Assembly: GCF_002920615.1 (NCBI RefSeq)
Contig: NZ_PQSU01000002.1
Coordinates: 248,001-312,000, forward strand
DNA from: Streptomyces sp. Ru62
Lineage (GTDB): Bacteria; Actinomycetota; Actinomycetes; Streptomycetales; Streptomycetaceae
Reading direction: 5' to 3'
Length of the DNA stretch: 64,000 nucleotides
This document shows, piece after piece, positions 26,514 to 34,296 of the stretch (position 1 is the stretch's first letter; each line of letters starts with the position of its first letter). The translations under genes were made by a program, and so were the position numbers. The notes under the pieces were generated by a model, which saw only the letters and a list, made by a program, of their open reading frames with translations, ran no database searches and was not told the origin of the DNA.

Positions 26514-27440
26514 TCACTCGCCCGGCCCGCGCAGCGCCAGCCGCCAGTCCTGGCCGATCAGGTCCTTGCCGAACGAGTGATGGGGGCGCTCGGCGACCAG
26601 GGCGAACCCGTGCCGCTGGTAGAGGCGGCGGGCGCTGTCGAGCACGTCGTTGGTCCACAGCACCAGCTCCGGGTAGCCGGCCCCACGGGCGAAGTCGATC
26701 ACGGCCCGCACCAGCCGGTCGCCGACGCCGCGCCCGCGCACCTCGGGCTCCACGAGCAGCAGCCGCAGCCGTGCGGTGCCGGGCGCGTCGTCGCGTACGC
26801 ACATCACACAGCCCACGGGCCGCCCGGCCAGCTCCGCGATCCACACCCGCTCCAGATGCGGATCGTGATCCTCCGCGTAGTCGGCGACGATCCGGGCGAC
26901 AAGCCCCTCGTACTCGGCGTTCCACCCGTACTCGGCCGCGTACAGCGCGCCGTTGCGCTGCACGATCCACCCCAGCTCCCCGGCCCGCGGCTCCCGCACC
27001 ACCACGTCCGCGGCCCACTTCTCCCCGCCCAGGATGTCCCGGATGGTCCGCATGGCCTCGGCCAGCCGGGGCCGGTCCGCGGGAGCGACGCCGTCGAGCA
27101 GCGCCCCGACGGACTCCCGTGCCCGCTCGTCCAGCAGCGCGGCCGTCTCACGCCCGCGCGCGGTCAGCGTGATTCGGCGCCGCCGCGGATCGTCCTGCGA
27201 CGGCTCCCGCCCGATCAGCCCGCCCTCCTCGAACCGGTTCAGGATCCGGCTCAGGTACCCGGCGTCGAGCCCCAGCCCACCGCGCAGGTCGGCCGCGTCC
27301 AGATACGGCGCGTGCGCGAGCTCGTACAGCACCCGCGCCTCGGTCAGGGTGTACGGGGCGTACAGGTGGCGCTCGTAGTCGAGGGCGCCGATCACACTCG
27401 TGTAGAACCGGTTGAAGGCGCGGACGTCCTGGACGGTCAT
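26514..27440 (-). CDS. MarR-GNAT fusion protein
   Basis: A 308-residue protein joining two domains. Residues about 1-145 are a MarR winged helix (TEARVLYELAHAPYLDAADL, LGLDAGYLSRILNRFEEGGL, DDPRRRRITLT). Residues about 150-308 are a GNAT acetyltransferase (RLRLLLVEPEVRGRGVGDRL is the acetyl-CoA pyrophosphate loop, then LWTNDVLDSARRLYQRHGF). This helix-turn-helix/acetyltransferase fusion is widespread in actinobacteria and is thought to acetylate a small molecule or protein while acting as regulator. No partner gene is evident; the next gene upstream on the same strand is a reductase. Confidence 0.9.
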   Translation of the reverse strand: MTVQDVRAFNRFYTSVIGALDYERHLYAPYTLTEARVLYELAHAPYLDAADLRGGLGLDAGYLSRILNRFEEGGLIGREPSQDDPRRRRITLTARGRETAALLDERARESVGALLDGVAPADRPRLAEAMRTIRDILGGEKWAADVVVREPRAGELGWIVQRNGALYAAEYGWNAEYEGLVARIVADYAEDHDPHLERVWIAELAGRPVGCVMCVRDDAPGTARLRLLLVEPEVRGRGVGDRLVRAVIDFARGAGYPELVLWTNDVLDSARRLYQRHGFALVAERPHHSFGKDLIGQDWRLALRGPGE

Positions 27441-27517
27441 GATCGCCCCCGGATACTTGACCCAGTCAGAGATCCTGCTCCTTTGAGCCTAGGCCGCCCG
27501 CGTGCCCCCGTCCACGC

Positions 27518-28114
27518 CTACGACCGCCCGGCCGGCCGGTACACGTTCACCTGCGCCCCGGTCTTCGCGGTGGCCGACGACACCAGCTCCCAACTGCGCA
27601 GCCCCCCGTCGGCCGGGAAGACCGACTTCCCGCCGCCGAGCAGCACGGGCATGACGACGAGCGTCAACTCGTCCACGAGCCCCGCCGCGATCAGCGCCCG
27701 CACCAGCGTGGGACTGCCCATCATCGCCAGGTCCCCGCCCTCGGCGGCCCGCAGCTCGCGTACCTTGTCCAGGGCCTGCGCCCCCGGAATCCGCTCGGTG
27801 TTCTCCCAGCTCAGCTCGGACTCGCCGAGCGTGTCGGAGACGACGTACTTCTTCATGGAGTTCAGCCGGTCGGCGAACGGGTCCCCCGCCCGCTCCGGCC
27901 ACGCGGCGGCCATCGTCAGATACGTGCGCCGCCCGTACAGCAGCGCCTCGGCCTTCTCCAGCCCCGCGGCGAAGGCCCCGCCCACGACCTCCGGATCGAA
28001 GAACGGATGCGACCACCCGCCGTGCGCGAACCCCCCGTCGGTGTCCTCCTCGGGGCCGCCCGGGGCCTGTACGACTCCGTCAAGACTGATGAACTCGGTG
28101 ACGACGACACGCAT
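27518..28114 (-). CDS. Dihydrofolate reductase/RibD_C-family protein
   Basis: A 198-residue reductase-fold protein: VVVTEFISLDGVVQAPGGPE at the start, GGWSHPFFDPE, ALLYGRRTYLTMAAAWPE (NADPH-binding turn), KKYVVSDTLGESELSWENTE, GDLAMMGSPTLVRALIAAGL and a C-terminal LTLVVMPVLLGGGKSVF. This is the RibD_C-like group with the DHFR fold, usually NADPH-dependent and mostly uncharacterised. Length is normal and the ATG is at the conserved N-terminus. It is a stand-alone gene between the MarR-GNAT gene and a repeat-bearing gap. Confidence 0.88.
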   Translation of the reverse strand: MRVVVTEFISLDGVVQAPGGPEEDTDGGFAHGGWSHPFFDPEVVGGAFAAGLEKAEALLYGRRTYLTMAAAWPERAGDPFADRLNSMKKYVVSDTLGESELSWENTERIPGAQALDKVRELRAAEGGDLAMMGSPTLVRALIAAGLVDELTLVVMPVLLGGGKSVFPADGGLRSWELVSSATAKTGAQVNVYRPAGRS

Positions 28115-28221
28115 GGATCCGCTCCTTGTCAGAGGTGGTGCGCTTGCTGTCTACGACGATGAAGACGGCCGACACCCGCAAAACTCATCGGCGCTGTCCA
28201 GGAAGCCGCAGTGCAACCAAC

Positions 28222-28252
28222 CTAGGGGCGCGGGGAACTGCGCGCCCAGCCC
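28222..28252. repeat. Probable dispersed Streptomyces intergenic repeat
   Basis: CTAGGGGCGCGGGGAACTGC followed by GCGCCCAGCCC, with GGGGCGCG able to pair with CGCGCCC. I recall very similar sequences recurring between genes in many Streptomyces genomes. It lies between two converging-to-parallel minus-strand genes and may act as terminator. Copy number here needs a genome search. Confidence 0.45.
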
Positions 28253-28322
28253 TCACACACCGGCGCCCGGCACACCACCACAGCCCCCACCCCCGATGCC
28301 GCCCCCACGACACCCCGCACCC

Positions 28323-29369
28323 TCACCCCCGCGGAACCCCGGAGGACCCCCGCACCATCAACTCCCCCCGCACCGAGGCGATCCCCCCGGGCGGCGGCTC
28401 CTCGCGCCCCATCGCGATGCGCCCGGCCCGTGCTCCGGCCTCCGCCAGCGGCAACCGGACCGTCGTGAGGGACGGCACCGCGTCGATGCTGAACGGCAGG
28501 TCGTCGAAGCCGGCCACCGAGACGTCCTCGGGAATCCGCAGTCCGGACTCCCGCAGCGCGGCGCAGGCGCCGAGGGCGACGGAGTCGTTCGCGGCCACGA
28601 TCGCCGTCAACGAGGGGTCGCGGCGCAGCAGCTCCAGCGTGGCCTCGTGACCGGACCGGCGGTCGTAGCGGCCGTGGACCGTCCGGCGCGGGTCCTCCTC
28701 GATGCCCGCCGCCGCGAGCGCCGCGCGGTGGCCCTCCAGGCGGTGCCGGGTGGTCGTGCGTTCCTCGGGGCCCGCGATGTAGCCGAGCCGGCGGTGGCCG
28801 AGGCCGATGAGGTGGTCGGTCAGCGCGCGGGCGCCGCCGCGGTTGTCGAAGGTCAGCGCGACGGCCTGGGTGTCCGGCGCCGGCGGGCGTCCGCACAGCA
28901 CCACCCGGGTCCCGGCGTCCGCCAGCTTGCGCAGCTTGGCCGCGACCGCGGCCGCGTGCGGCGCGTCCTCCACGGCCCCGCCGGTCAGCACCACGGCCGC
29001 GGCCCGCTGCCGCTGGAGCAGCGTCAGATACGTCAGCTCGCGCTCGGGGGAGCCGCCCGTGTTGCAGACGACCGCGAGGCGTTCGCCGCCCGCGCGCCCG
29101 CCCGGGCCCCCGATCTCCGCCTGGATCGCACTCGCCATGATTCCGAAGAACGGGTCGGCGATGTCGTTGACGAGGATGCCGACCAGGTCGGAGGTGGCCG
29201 CGGCGAGGGCGCTGGCGGGGCCGTTGAGGACGTAGTCCAGCTCGTCCACCGCGCGCAGCACCCGCTCGCGGGTGGACGCGGCGACCGGGTAGTTGCCGTT
29301 CAGCACGCGCGACACCGTCGCGGGGGAGACCTGGGCGCGGGCCGCCACGTCCGCCAGGGTCACCGTCAT
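28323..29369 (-). CDS. LacI-family transcriptional repressor
   Basis: A 348-residue repressor. The N-terminal helix-turn-helix and hinge are TLADVAARAQVSPATVSRVL (residues about 3-22) then VLRAVDELDYVLNG. The ligand domain has DLVGILVNDIADPFFGIMAS, HRRLGYIAGPEERTT and IVAANDSVALGACAALRESG. ATG 29369 has GGAGG 8 bases upstream. It is divergent from the oxidoreductase/DUF993/TIM-barrel operon, in front of which a near-perfect LacI operator lies, so it very probably represses that operon until a sugar-like inducer is present. The inducer is not known. Confidence 0.92.
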   Translation of the reverse strand: MTVTLADVAARAQVSPATVSRVLNGNYPVAASTRERVLRAVDELDYVLNGPASALAAATSDLVGILVNDIADPFFGIMASAIQAEIGGPGGRAGGERLAVVCNTGGSPERELTYLTLLQRQRAAAVVLTGGAVEDAPHAAAVAAKLRKLADAGTRVVLCGRPPAPDTQAVALTFDNRGGARALTDHLIGLGHRRLGYIAGPEERTTTRHRLEGHRAALAAAGIEEDPRRTVHGRYDRRSGHEATLELLRRDPSLTAIVAANDSVALGACAALRESGLRIPEDVSVAGFDDLPFSIDAVPSLTTVRLPLAEAGARAGRIAMGREEPPPGGIASVRGELMVRGSSGVPRG

Positions 29370-29503
29370 CTCGTCGTCCTCCGGTCGCGCGTCGTCGGGT
29401 ACGCCCTCGTAGACAGCGGGGCGTCCGTCCTGGTTCCGAGCAGACCTTAAGGCCACGGCCCCCGGTTGTTCGCCCGCTCGAACAAATCGAAGCGGACACG
29501 GTC

Positions 29504-29532
29504 TTGTACAGACCACTTCCAGAGGCTAGCTT
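29504..29532 (+). promoter_or_regulatory. Promoter of the oxidoreductase operon
   Basis: TTGTAC (29504-29509), 17-base spacer, TAGCTT (29527-29532) fits a vegetative Streptomyces promoter. The LacI operator begins 8 bases beyond the -10 element, covering the expected transcription start. Confidence 0.5.
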
Positions 29533-29540
29533 CTCCTCGT

Positions 29541-29558
29541 ATAGAAAGCGCTTGCTAT
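29541..29558. promoter_or_regulatory. LacI-type operator
   Basis: ATAGAAAGCGCTTGCTAT is an 18-bp palindrome with only the fifth positions of each arm unmatched; AAGCGCTT is the canonical LacI/GalR core. Placement just after the -10 element would block transcription. Confidence 0.75.
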
Positions 29559-29604
29559 CCGATGGCTGAACTGCCTGCTCCACCAGCCCACGAAGGGGAC
29601 TCAC

Positions 29605-30756
29605 GTGACACGCAAGACGGTGCGTATCGCCATGAACGGCGTGACCGGGCGCATGGGCTACCGCCAGCACCTCGTCCGGTCGATCCTCGCCCTGCGCGAC
29701 CAGGGCGGCCTCGACCTCGGCGACGGCACCGTGCTCTGGCCCGAACCGGTCCTGCTCGGCCGCCGGGAGCACGCCCTGCGGGAGATCGCCGAGCGGCACG
29801 GCCTGGAGGAGGTCTCCACCGACGTGGACGCCGTCCTCGCCGACCCGTCCGTCGACATCTACTTCGACTCCCAGGTCACCTCCGCCCGCGAGGAGGCCCT
29901 CACGAAGGCGATCGCGGCCGGCAAGCACGTCTACACCGAGAAGCCCACCGCCACCGGACTCGACGGCGCCCTCGCCCTCGCCCGCCTCGCCCACGACAAG
30001 GGTGTCAAGCACGGCGTCGTCCAGGACAAGATCTTCCTGCCGGGCCTGCTGAAGCTGAAGCGCCTCGTCGACGGCGGCTTCTTCGGCCGCATCCTCTCCG
30101 TGCGCGGCGAGTTCGGCTACTGGGTCTTCGAGGGCGACTGGCAGCCCGCCCAGCGCCCCTCCTGGAACTACCGCGCCGAGGACGGCGGTGGCATCGTTGT
30201 CGACATGTTCCCGCACTGGGAATACGTCCTCCACGAGCTGTTCGGCCGGGTCACCTCCGTCCAGGCCCTCGCCGCCACCCACATCCCCCAGCGCTGGGAC
30301 GAGAACGGCAAGCCCTACGACGCCACCGCCGACGACGCCGCCTACGGCGTCTTCGAACTCGAAGGCGGTGCCGTCGCCCAGATCAACTCCTCCTGGGCGG
30401 TCCGCGTCCACCGCGACGAACTGGTCGAGTTCCAGGTCGACGGCACCGAGGGCTCGGCAGTCGCCGGCCTGCGCCGATGCCGCGTCCAGCACCGCAGCGC
30501 CACCCCCAAGCCGGTCTGGAACCCGGACGTGCCCGCCACCGAGGTCTTCCGCGACCAGTGGCAGGAGGTGCCCGACAACGCCGAGTTCGACAACGGCTTC
30601 AAGGCCCAGTGGGAGCTGTTCCTCAAGCACGTCTACGCCGACGCCCCCTACCACTGGGACCTGCTGGCCGGCGCCCGGGGCGTCCAGCTCGCCGAACTGG
30701 GCCTGAGGTCCTCCGCCGAGGGCCGCCGCATCGACGTACCGGAGATCTCCCTGTGA
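29605..30756 (+). CDS. Gfo/Idh/MocA-family oxidoreductase
   Basis: A 383-residue NAD(P)-dependent sugar/inositol dehydrogenase-like protein. The Rossmann fold has RIAMNGVTGRMGYRQHLV and DPSVDIYFDSQVTSAREEAL; the family signature is VYTEKPTATGLDGALALA with the Lys of EKP. The C-terminal domain contains EDGGGIVVDMFPHWEYVLHE and HWDLLAGARGVQLAE. The GTG at 29605 follows AAGGGGA. Its TGA overlaps the GTG of the DUF993 gene (TGTGA), and that gene overlaps the next in the same way, so the three are one translationally coupled operon. Confidence 0.9.
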   Translation: MTRKTVRIAMNGVTGRMGYRQHLVRSILALRDQGGLDLGDGTVLWPEPVLLGRREHALREIAERHGLEEVSTDVDAVLADPSVDIYFDSQVTSAREEALTKAIAAGKHVYTEKPTATGLDGALALARLAHDKGVKHGVVQDKIFLPGLLKLKRLVDGGFFGRILSVRGEFGYWVFEGDWQPAQRPSWNYRAEDGGGIVVDMFPHWEYVLHELFGRVTSVQALAATHIPQRWDENGKPYDATADDAAYGVFELEGGAVAQINSSWAVRVHRDELVEFQVDGTEGSAVAGLRRCRVQHRSATPKPVWNPDVPATEVFRDQWQEVPDNAEFDNGFKAQWELFLKHVYADAPYHWDLLAGARGVQLAELGLRSSAEGRRIDVPEISL

Positions 30757-31904
30757 CCATCCGACTCCCCGCGGCGGACGGCACCCTGCGCTCGTACGAG
30801 CCGCGCACCGCCCCCCTCTCCCTCGTCCCCGGCACCCCCCTCACCTCCCGCACGGTCTTCTCGGCGGCCCATGTCGTCGCCGACCCGTTCGCCGACGTCC
30901 CGCCCGACGCGCCCGCCGCCGTGGACTGGGACGCCACCCTCGCCTTCCGCCGCCACCTGTGGTCCCACGGGCTCGGTGTCGCCGAGGCGATGGACACCGC
31001 CCAGCGGGGAATGGGCCTGGACTGGGCGGGCGCCGCCGAACTGATCCGGCGCAGTGCCGCGGAGGCGCGCGCGGTCGGCGGCCGTATCGCCTGCGGTGCC
31101 GGCACGGACCAGCTCGCCGGGGGCACCCTCGCCCGGATCCGGGCCGCGTACGAGGAGCAGCTCGCGCTCGTGGAGGAGGCGGGCGCCCAGGCCATCGTCA
31201 TGGCGTCCCGGGCGCTGGCCGCGACGGCGAAGGGCCCCGAGGACTACCTGGAGGTCTACGGCCACCTCCTGCGCCAGGCCGCCGAACCGGTGATCCTGCA
31301 CTGGCTCGGCCCGATGTTCGACCCGGCCCTGGAGGGTTACTGGGGCTCGTCCGACCTGGACGCGGCCACCGAGACCTTCCTGGAGGTGATCGCGGCCCAC
31401 CCCGACAAGGTCGACGGCGTCAAGATCTCCCTGCTGGACGCGCGGCGCGAGGTCGACCTCAGACGGCGGCTGCCGCGGGGCGTGCGCTGCTACACCGGCG
31501 ACGACTTCCACTACCCGGAGCTGATCGCGGGCGACGAGCAGGGCTTCAGTCACGCCCTGCTCGGCATCTTCGACCCCCTCGGCCCGCTCGCGGCCGAGGC
31601 GGTACGGGCCCTGGACACGGGCGACGTCCAGGGCTTCCGCGAACTCCTCGACCCCACGGTGGAGTTGTCCCGCCACCTGTTCCAGCCGCCCACCCGCTTC
31701 TACAAGACGGGGGTGGTGTTCCTCGCCTGGCTCGCCGGCCACCAGGGCCACTTCACCATGGTCGGCGGCCTCCAGTCGGCCCGCTCCCTGCCGCACTTCG
31801 CCCGCGCCTACGAACTCGCCGACGGACTCGGCCTGTTCCCGGACCCGAAGCTCGCCGAGGAACGGATGAAGACCCTTCTGTCGCTGTACGGGGTGAACCA
31901 GTGA
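30753..31904 (+). CDS. DUF993 family, dihydrodipicolinate-synthase-like aldolase
   Basis: A 383-residue protein of the DUF993 group, predicted TIM barrel related to class I aldolases/DHDPS. Recognisable parts are DWDATLAFRRHLWSHGLGVA, GTDQLAGGTLARIRAAYEEQ, VDGVKISLLDARREVDLRRR (a Lys in the position of a Schiff-base lysine) and RGVRCYTGDDFHYPELIAGD. It likely cleaves or dehydrates a sugar acid produced by its operon partners, but no DUF993 reaction is known to me. GTG start overlapping the previous stop by 4 bp; its own stop overlaps the next GTG by 4 bp. Confidence 0.87.
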   Translation: MTIRLPAADGTLRSYEPRTAPLSLVPGTPLTSRTVFSAAHVVADPFADVPPDAPAAVDWDATLAFRRHLWSHGLGVAEAMDTAQRGMGLDWAGAAELIRRSAAEARAVGGRIACGAGTDQLAGGTLARIRAAYEEQLALVEEAGAQAIVMASRALAATAKGPEDYLEVYGHLLRQAAEPVILHWLGPMFDPALEGYWGSSDLDAATETFLEVIAAHPDKVDGVKISLLDARREVDLRRRLPRGVRCYTGDDFHYPELIAGDEQGFSHALLGIFDPLGPLAAEAVRALDTGDVQGFRELLDPTVELSRHLFQPPTRFYKTGVVFLAWLAGHQGHFTMVGGLQSARSLPHFARAYELADGLGLFPDPKLAEERMKTLLSLYGVNQ

Positions 31905-32803
31905 GCACGGCGGAACTCGCACGCTTCTCCATCAACCAGATGACGGTCAGGCAGCTCTCCCTCCCGGAACTGGTCGACGCCTGTGTCGCGCTGGGCGTCC
32001 CCGGTGTGGGCCTGTGGCGCGAGCCGGTGCAGCGGTACGGCGTGGAGGCCGCGGCCAAGCTGGTGGGGGACGCGGGCCTGACGGTGACGACGCTGTGCCG
32101 GGGCGGCTTCCTCACCGCGACCGACCCCGTCGAGCGGGCCGAGGCGCTGGGCGACAACCACGCCGCGATCGACGAGGCCGCCACCCTCGGCACCGACACC
32201 CTGGTCCTGGTCTCCGGCGGACTCCCCGCCGGCAGCAAGGACCTGCGCGGCGCCCGTGAGCGCATCGCCGACGCGCTGGCCGTCCTCGCCCCCTACGCGG
32301 CCGAACGCGGCGTACGCCTCGCCATCGAGCCGCTGCACCCGATGTACGCGGCCGACCGCTGTGTCGTCTCCACCCTCGCCCAGGCCCTGGACCTCGCCGA
32401 ACGCTTCCCCGCGCACCAGGTCGGGGTGGCCGTGGACACGTACCACGTCTGGTGGGACGACCAGGCACCCGCGCAGATCGCCCGCGCGGGCACGGCGGGC
32501 CGCATCCACACCTTCCAGCTCGCCGACTGGACCACCCCCCTGCCCGAGGGCGTCCTCAACGGGCGCGGTCAGATCGGCGACGGAGCGATCGACATGCGCG
32601 AGTGGAAGAGCCGGGTGGAAGCCGCCGGGTACACCGGTCCCATCGAGGTCGAGCTGTTCAACGAGCGGTTGTGGGCACGGGACGGGCGTGAGGTGCTGGC
32701 GGAGTCGGCGGAGCGGTTCCTGGAGCACGTCGTCCGCCGGCGGACCGCCGAGGGAAATTCCCCGGAAGCGGGTGCAACCATTCCGCCGCCTGCGGTGTCG
32801 TAA
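31901..32803 (+). CDS. Sugar phosphate isomerase/epimerase (TIM barrel)
   Basis: A 300-residue xylose-isomerase-like TIM barrel. Motifs: FSINQMTVRQLSLPELVDAC, GVGLWREPVQRYG, LAIEPLHPMYAADRCVVST (metal Glu), VGVAVDTYHVWWDD (metal Asp and His), HTFQLADWTTPL and PIEVELFNERLW (last Glu). All four metal-ligand regions are intact. It is the last gene of the LacI-controlled operon and would interconvert a keto- and aldo- or epimeric sugar derivative feeding the oxidoreductase or aldolase. The C-terminal 20 residues are Pro/Ala-rich and poorly conserved in character. Confidence 0.9.
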   Translation: MSTAELARFSINQMTVRQLSLPELVDACVALGVPGVGLWREPVQRYGVEAAAKLVGDAGLTVTTLCRGGFLTATDPVERAEALGDNHAAIDEAATLGTDTLVLVSGGLPAGSKDLRGARERIADALAVLAPYAAERGVRLAIEPLHPMYAADRCVVSTLAQALDLAERFPAHQVGVAVDTYHVWWDDQAPAQIARAGTAGRIHTFQLADWTTPLPEGVLNGRGQIGDGAIDMREWKSRVEAAGYTGPIEVELFNERLWARDGREVLAESAERFLEHVVRRRTAEGNSPEAGATIPPPAVS

Positions 32804-32865
32804 CTGTCGTCGGAACCACGGGGGACCCGGGGGGGGATCGGGTTCCGGCAAGGGAGGGGAACGCC

Positions 32866-32905
32866 GAGGGGGCGTCCCGGGCCTACGGGCCGGGGAGGCC
32901 CCCTC
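32866..32905. terminator. Bidirectional hairpin between converging operons
   Basis: GAGGGGGC (32866-32873) pairs with GCCCCCTC (32898-32905), with an inner CCCGG/CCGGG stem. It lies between the TIM-barrel stop (32803) and the rbsD stop (32929), so it can end both operons. Confidence 0.65.
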
Positions 32906-32928
32906 GAAACGTTCCGGCCGTCTCCGCC

Positions 32929-33318
32929 CTAGAAGAACACCCCGCAGCGCAGCAGGACGTTCGCGTACGGCCGGGCCTCGCCGGTGCGGACGATCAGCCG
33001 GGCCCCGGCCGACAGCTCCTTCAGCCGCTCGTGCGGGACGAGGGCCAGCTCCGGGAAGCGGGCCTGGAGCAGCCCGGCCGCCGCCGGATTGGCCGCCCGT
33101 ACCTCCTGCGCGGCCGTGGCGCCCTCCACCACCAGCTCGGCCAGCAGGCCGTCCAGCACCTCGGCGAAGGACGGCACACCGGCACGGAAGGCCAGGTCCA
33201 CCACCCGGGGCCCGTCGGGTATCGGCATACCGGCGTCGCAGACCAGCACCCCGTGTCCGTGGCCCAGTTCCGCCAGGGCGCCGGACAGATGACGGTTGAG
33301 GATCCCCGCCTTCTTCAC
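32929..33318 (-). CDS. rbsD: D-ribose pyranase RbsD
   Basis: A 129-residue ribose mutarotase converting the pyranose form so that ribokinase can use it. Diagnostic motifs: AGILNRHLSGALAELGHGH with the catalytic His, VLVCDAGMPIPDGP with the catalytic Asp, and the C-terminal RTGEARPYANVLLRCGV. GTG start at 33318 overlaps the rbsK stop (GTGA). It is the last gene of the ribose operon, and translational coupling with rbsK fits their sequential reactions. Confidence 0.95.
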   Translation of the reverse strand: MKKAGILNRHLSGALAELGHGHGVLVCDAGMPIPDGPRVVDLAFRAGVPSFAEVLDGLLAELVVEGATAAQEVRAANPAAAGLLQARFPELALVPHERLKELSAGARLIVRTGEARPYANVLLRCGVFF

Positions 33319-34217
33319 AGAGCCTCGACCTCCTCCGCCGTCGGGTACGACTCCTGCGCGCCCCGCCGGGTCACGGCCGCCGCGCCGACGCGGGCCGCGT
33401 AGGCCGCCGCGTCCGCCAGGTCCGCACCCGACCCGAGCTTCCAGGCCAGGGCGGCCGTGAACGCGTCCCCGGCACCCGTGGTGTCCACCGCGTCCACCTT
33501 CACCGACGGCACCCGGGCCGTCCCCGAGCCGTCGGCCACCAGCGCCCCCTCCGCGCCCAGCGTCACCACCACCGAGCGGGGACCCTCGGCCAGCAGCAGC
33601 CGGGCCCAGTCCTCGGGGTCGTCGCTCGCACAGGCGTCCCCGAGGACGACCCGTGCCTCGTGCTCGTTGAGGATCAGCGGGTCACACGCCGCCAGCACCT
33701 CCGCGGGCAGCTCGCGCGGCGGCGACGGGTTCAGCACGAAGCGACTGTCCGGTCCCAGGTTCCGTACGACCTCCACGACCGTCTCCAGTGGGATCTCCAG
33801 CTGCGCCGACACCACCCGGGAGGCGCGCAGGACGCCCGCCGTCGCCCGGACGTCCGCCGGCAGCAGGCGGGAGTTGGCGCCCGGCGACACCACGATGCTG
33901 TTGTCGCCGGACGGGTCGACGGTGATCAGCGCGACGCCCGTCGGGGCCCCGCCCACCAGCACGCCCACCGTGTCGACCCCGGCCGTGCGCAGGGAGTCGA
34001 GCAGCAGCCGGCCGTGGCCGTCGTCGCCGACCCGCGCCAGCAGGGCCGTGGCGGCACCGAGCCGGGCCGCGGCGACCGCCTGGTTGGCGCCCTTGCCGCC
34101 CGGGTGCACGGCCAGATCGCCGCCGAGCACCGTCTCGCCGGCGGCCGGCCGCCGCTCGACGCCGATCACCAGGTCGGCGTTGGCCGATCCCACGACCAGA
34201 AGGTCGTAGTCGTACAT
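33315..34217 (-). CDS. rbsK: Ribokinase RbsK
   Basis: A 300-residue PfkB-family kinase making ribose 5-phosphate. Signatures: LLVVGSANADLVIGVERRP, VHPGGKGANQAVAAARLG (substrate site) and VDTTGAGDAFTAALAWKLG with the catalytic Asp in GAGD. ATG 34217 gives a full N-terminal strand. The gene follows the permease/binding-protein fusion by 79 bp and overlaps rbsD by 4 bp, in the usual ribose-operon context. Confidence 0.95.
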   Translation of the reverse strand: MYDYDLLVVGSANADLVIGVERRPAAGETVLGGDLAVHPGGKGANQAVAAARLGAATALLARVGDDGHGRLLLDSLRTAGVDTVGVLVGGAPTGVALITVDPSGDNSIVVSPGANSRLLPADVRATAGVLRASRVVSAQLEIPLETVVEVVRNLGPDSRFVLNPSPPRELPAEVLAACDPLILNEHEARVVLGDACASDDPEDWARLLLAEGPRSVVVTLGAEGALVADGSGTARVPSVKVDAVDTTGAGDAFTAALAWKLGSGADLADAAAYAARVGAAAVTRRGAQESYPTAEEVEAL

Positions 34218-34296
34218 CAGTTGACTCCCCTGAGAGATGACGCCAGGCGGGCCGGCCCCGGAAGTCCCGGGGCCGCCCCGCCCGAGTCGCCTGTTG

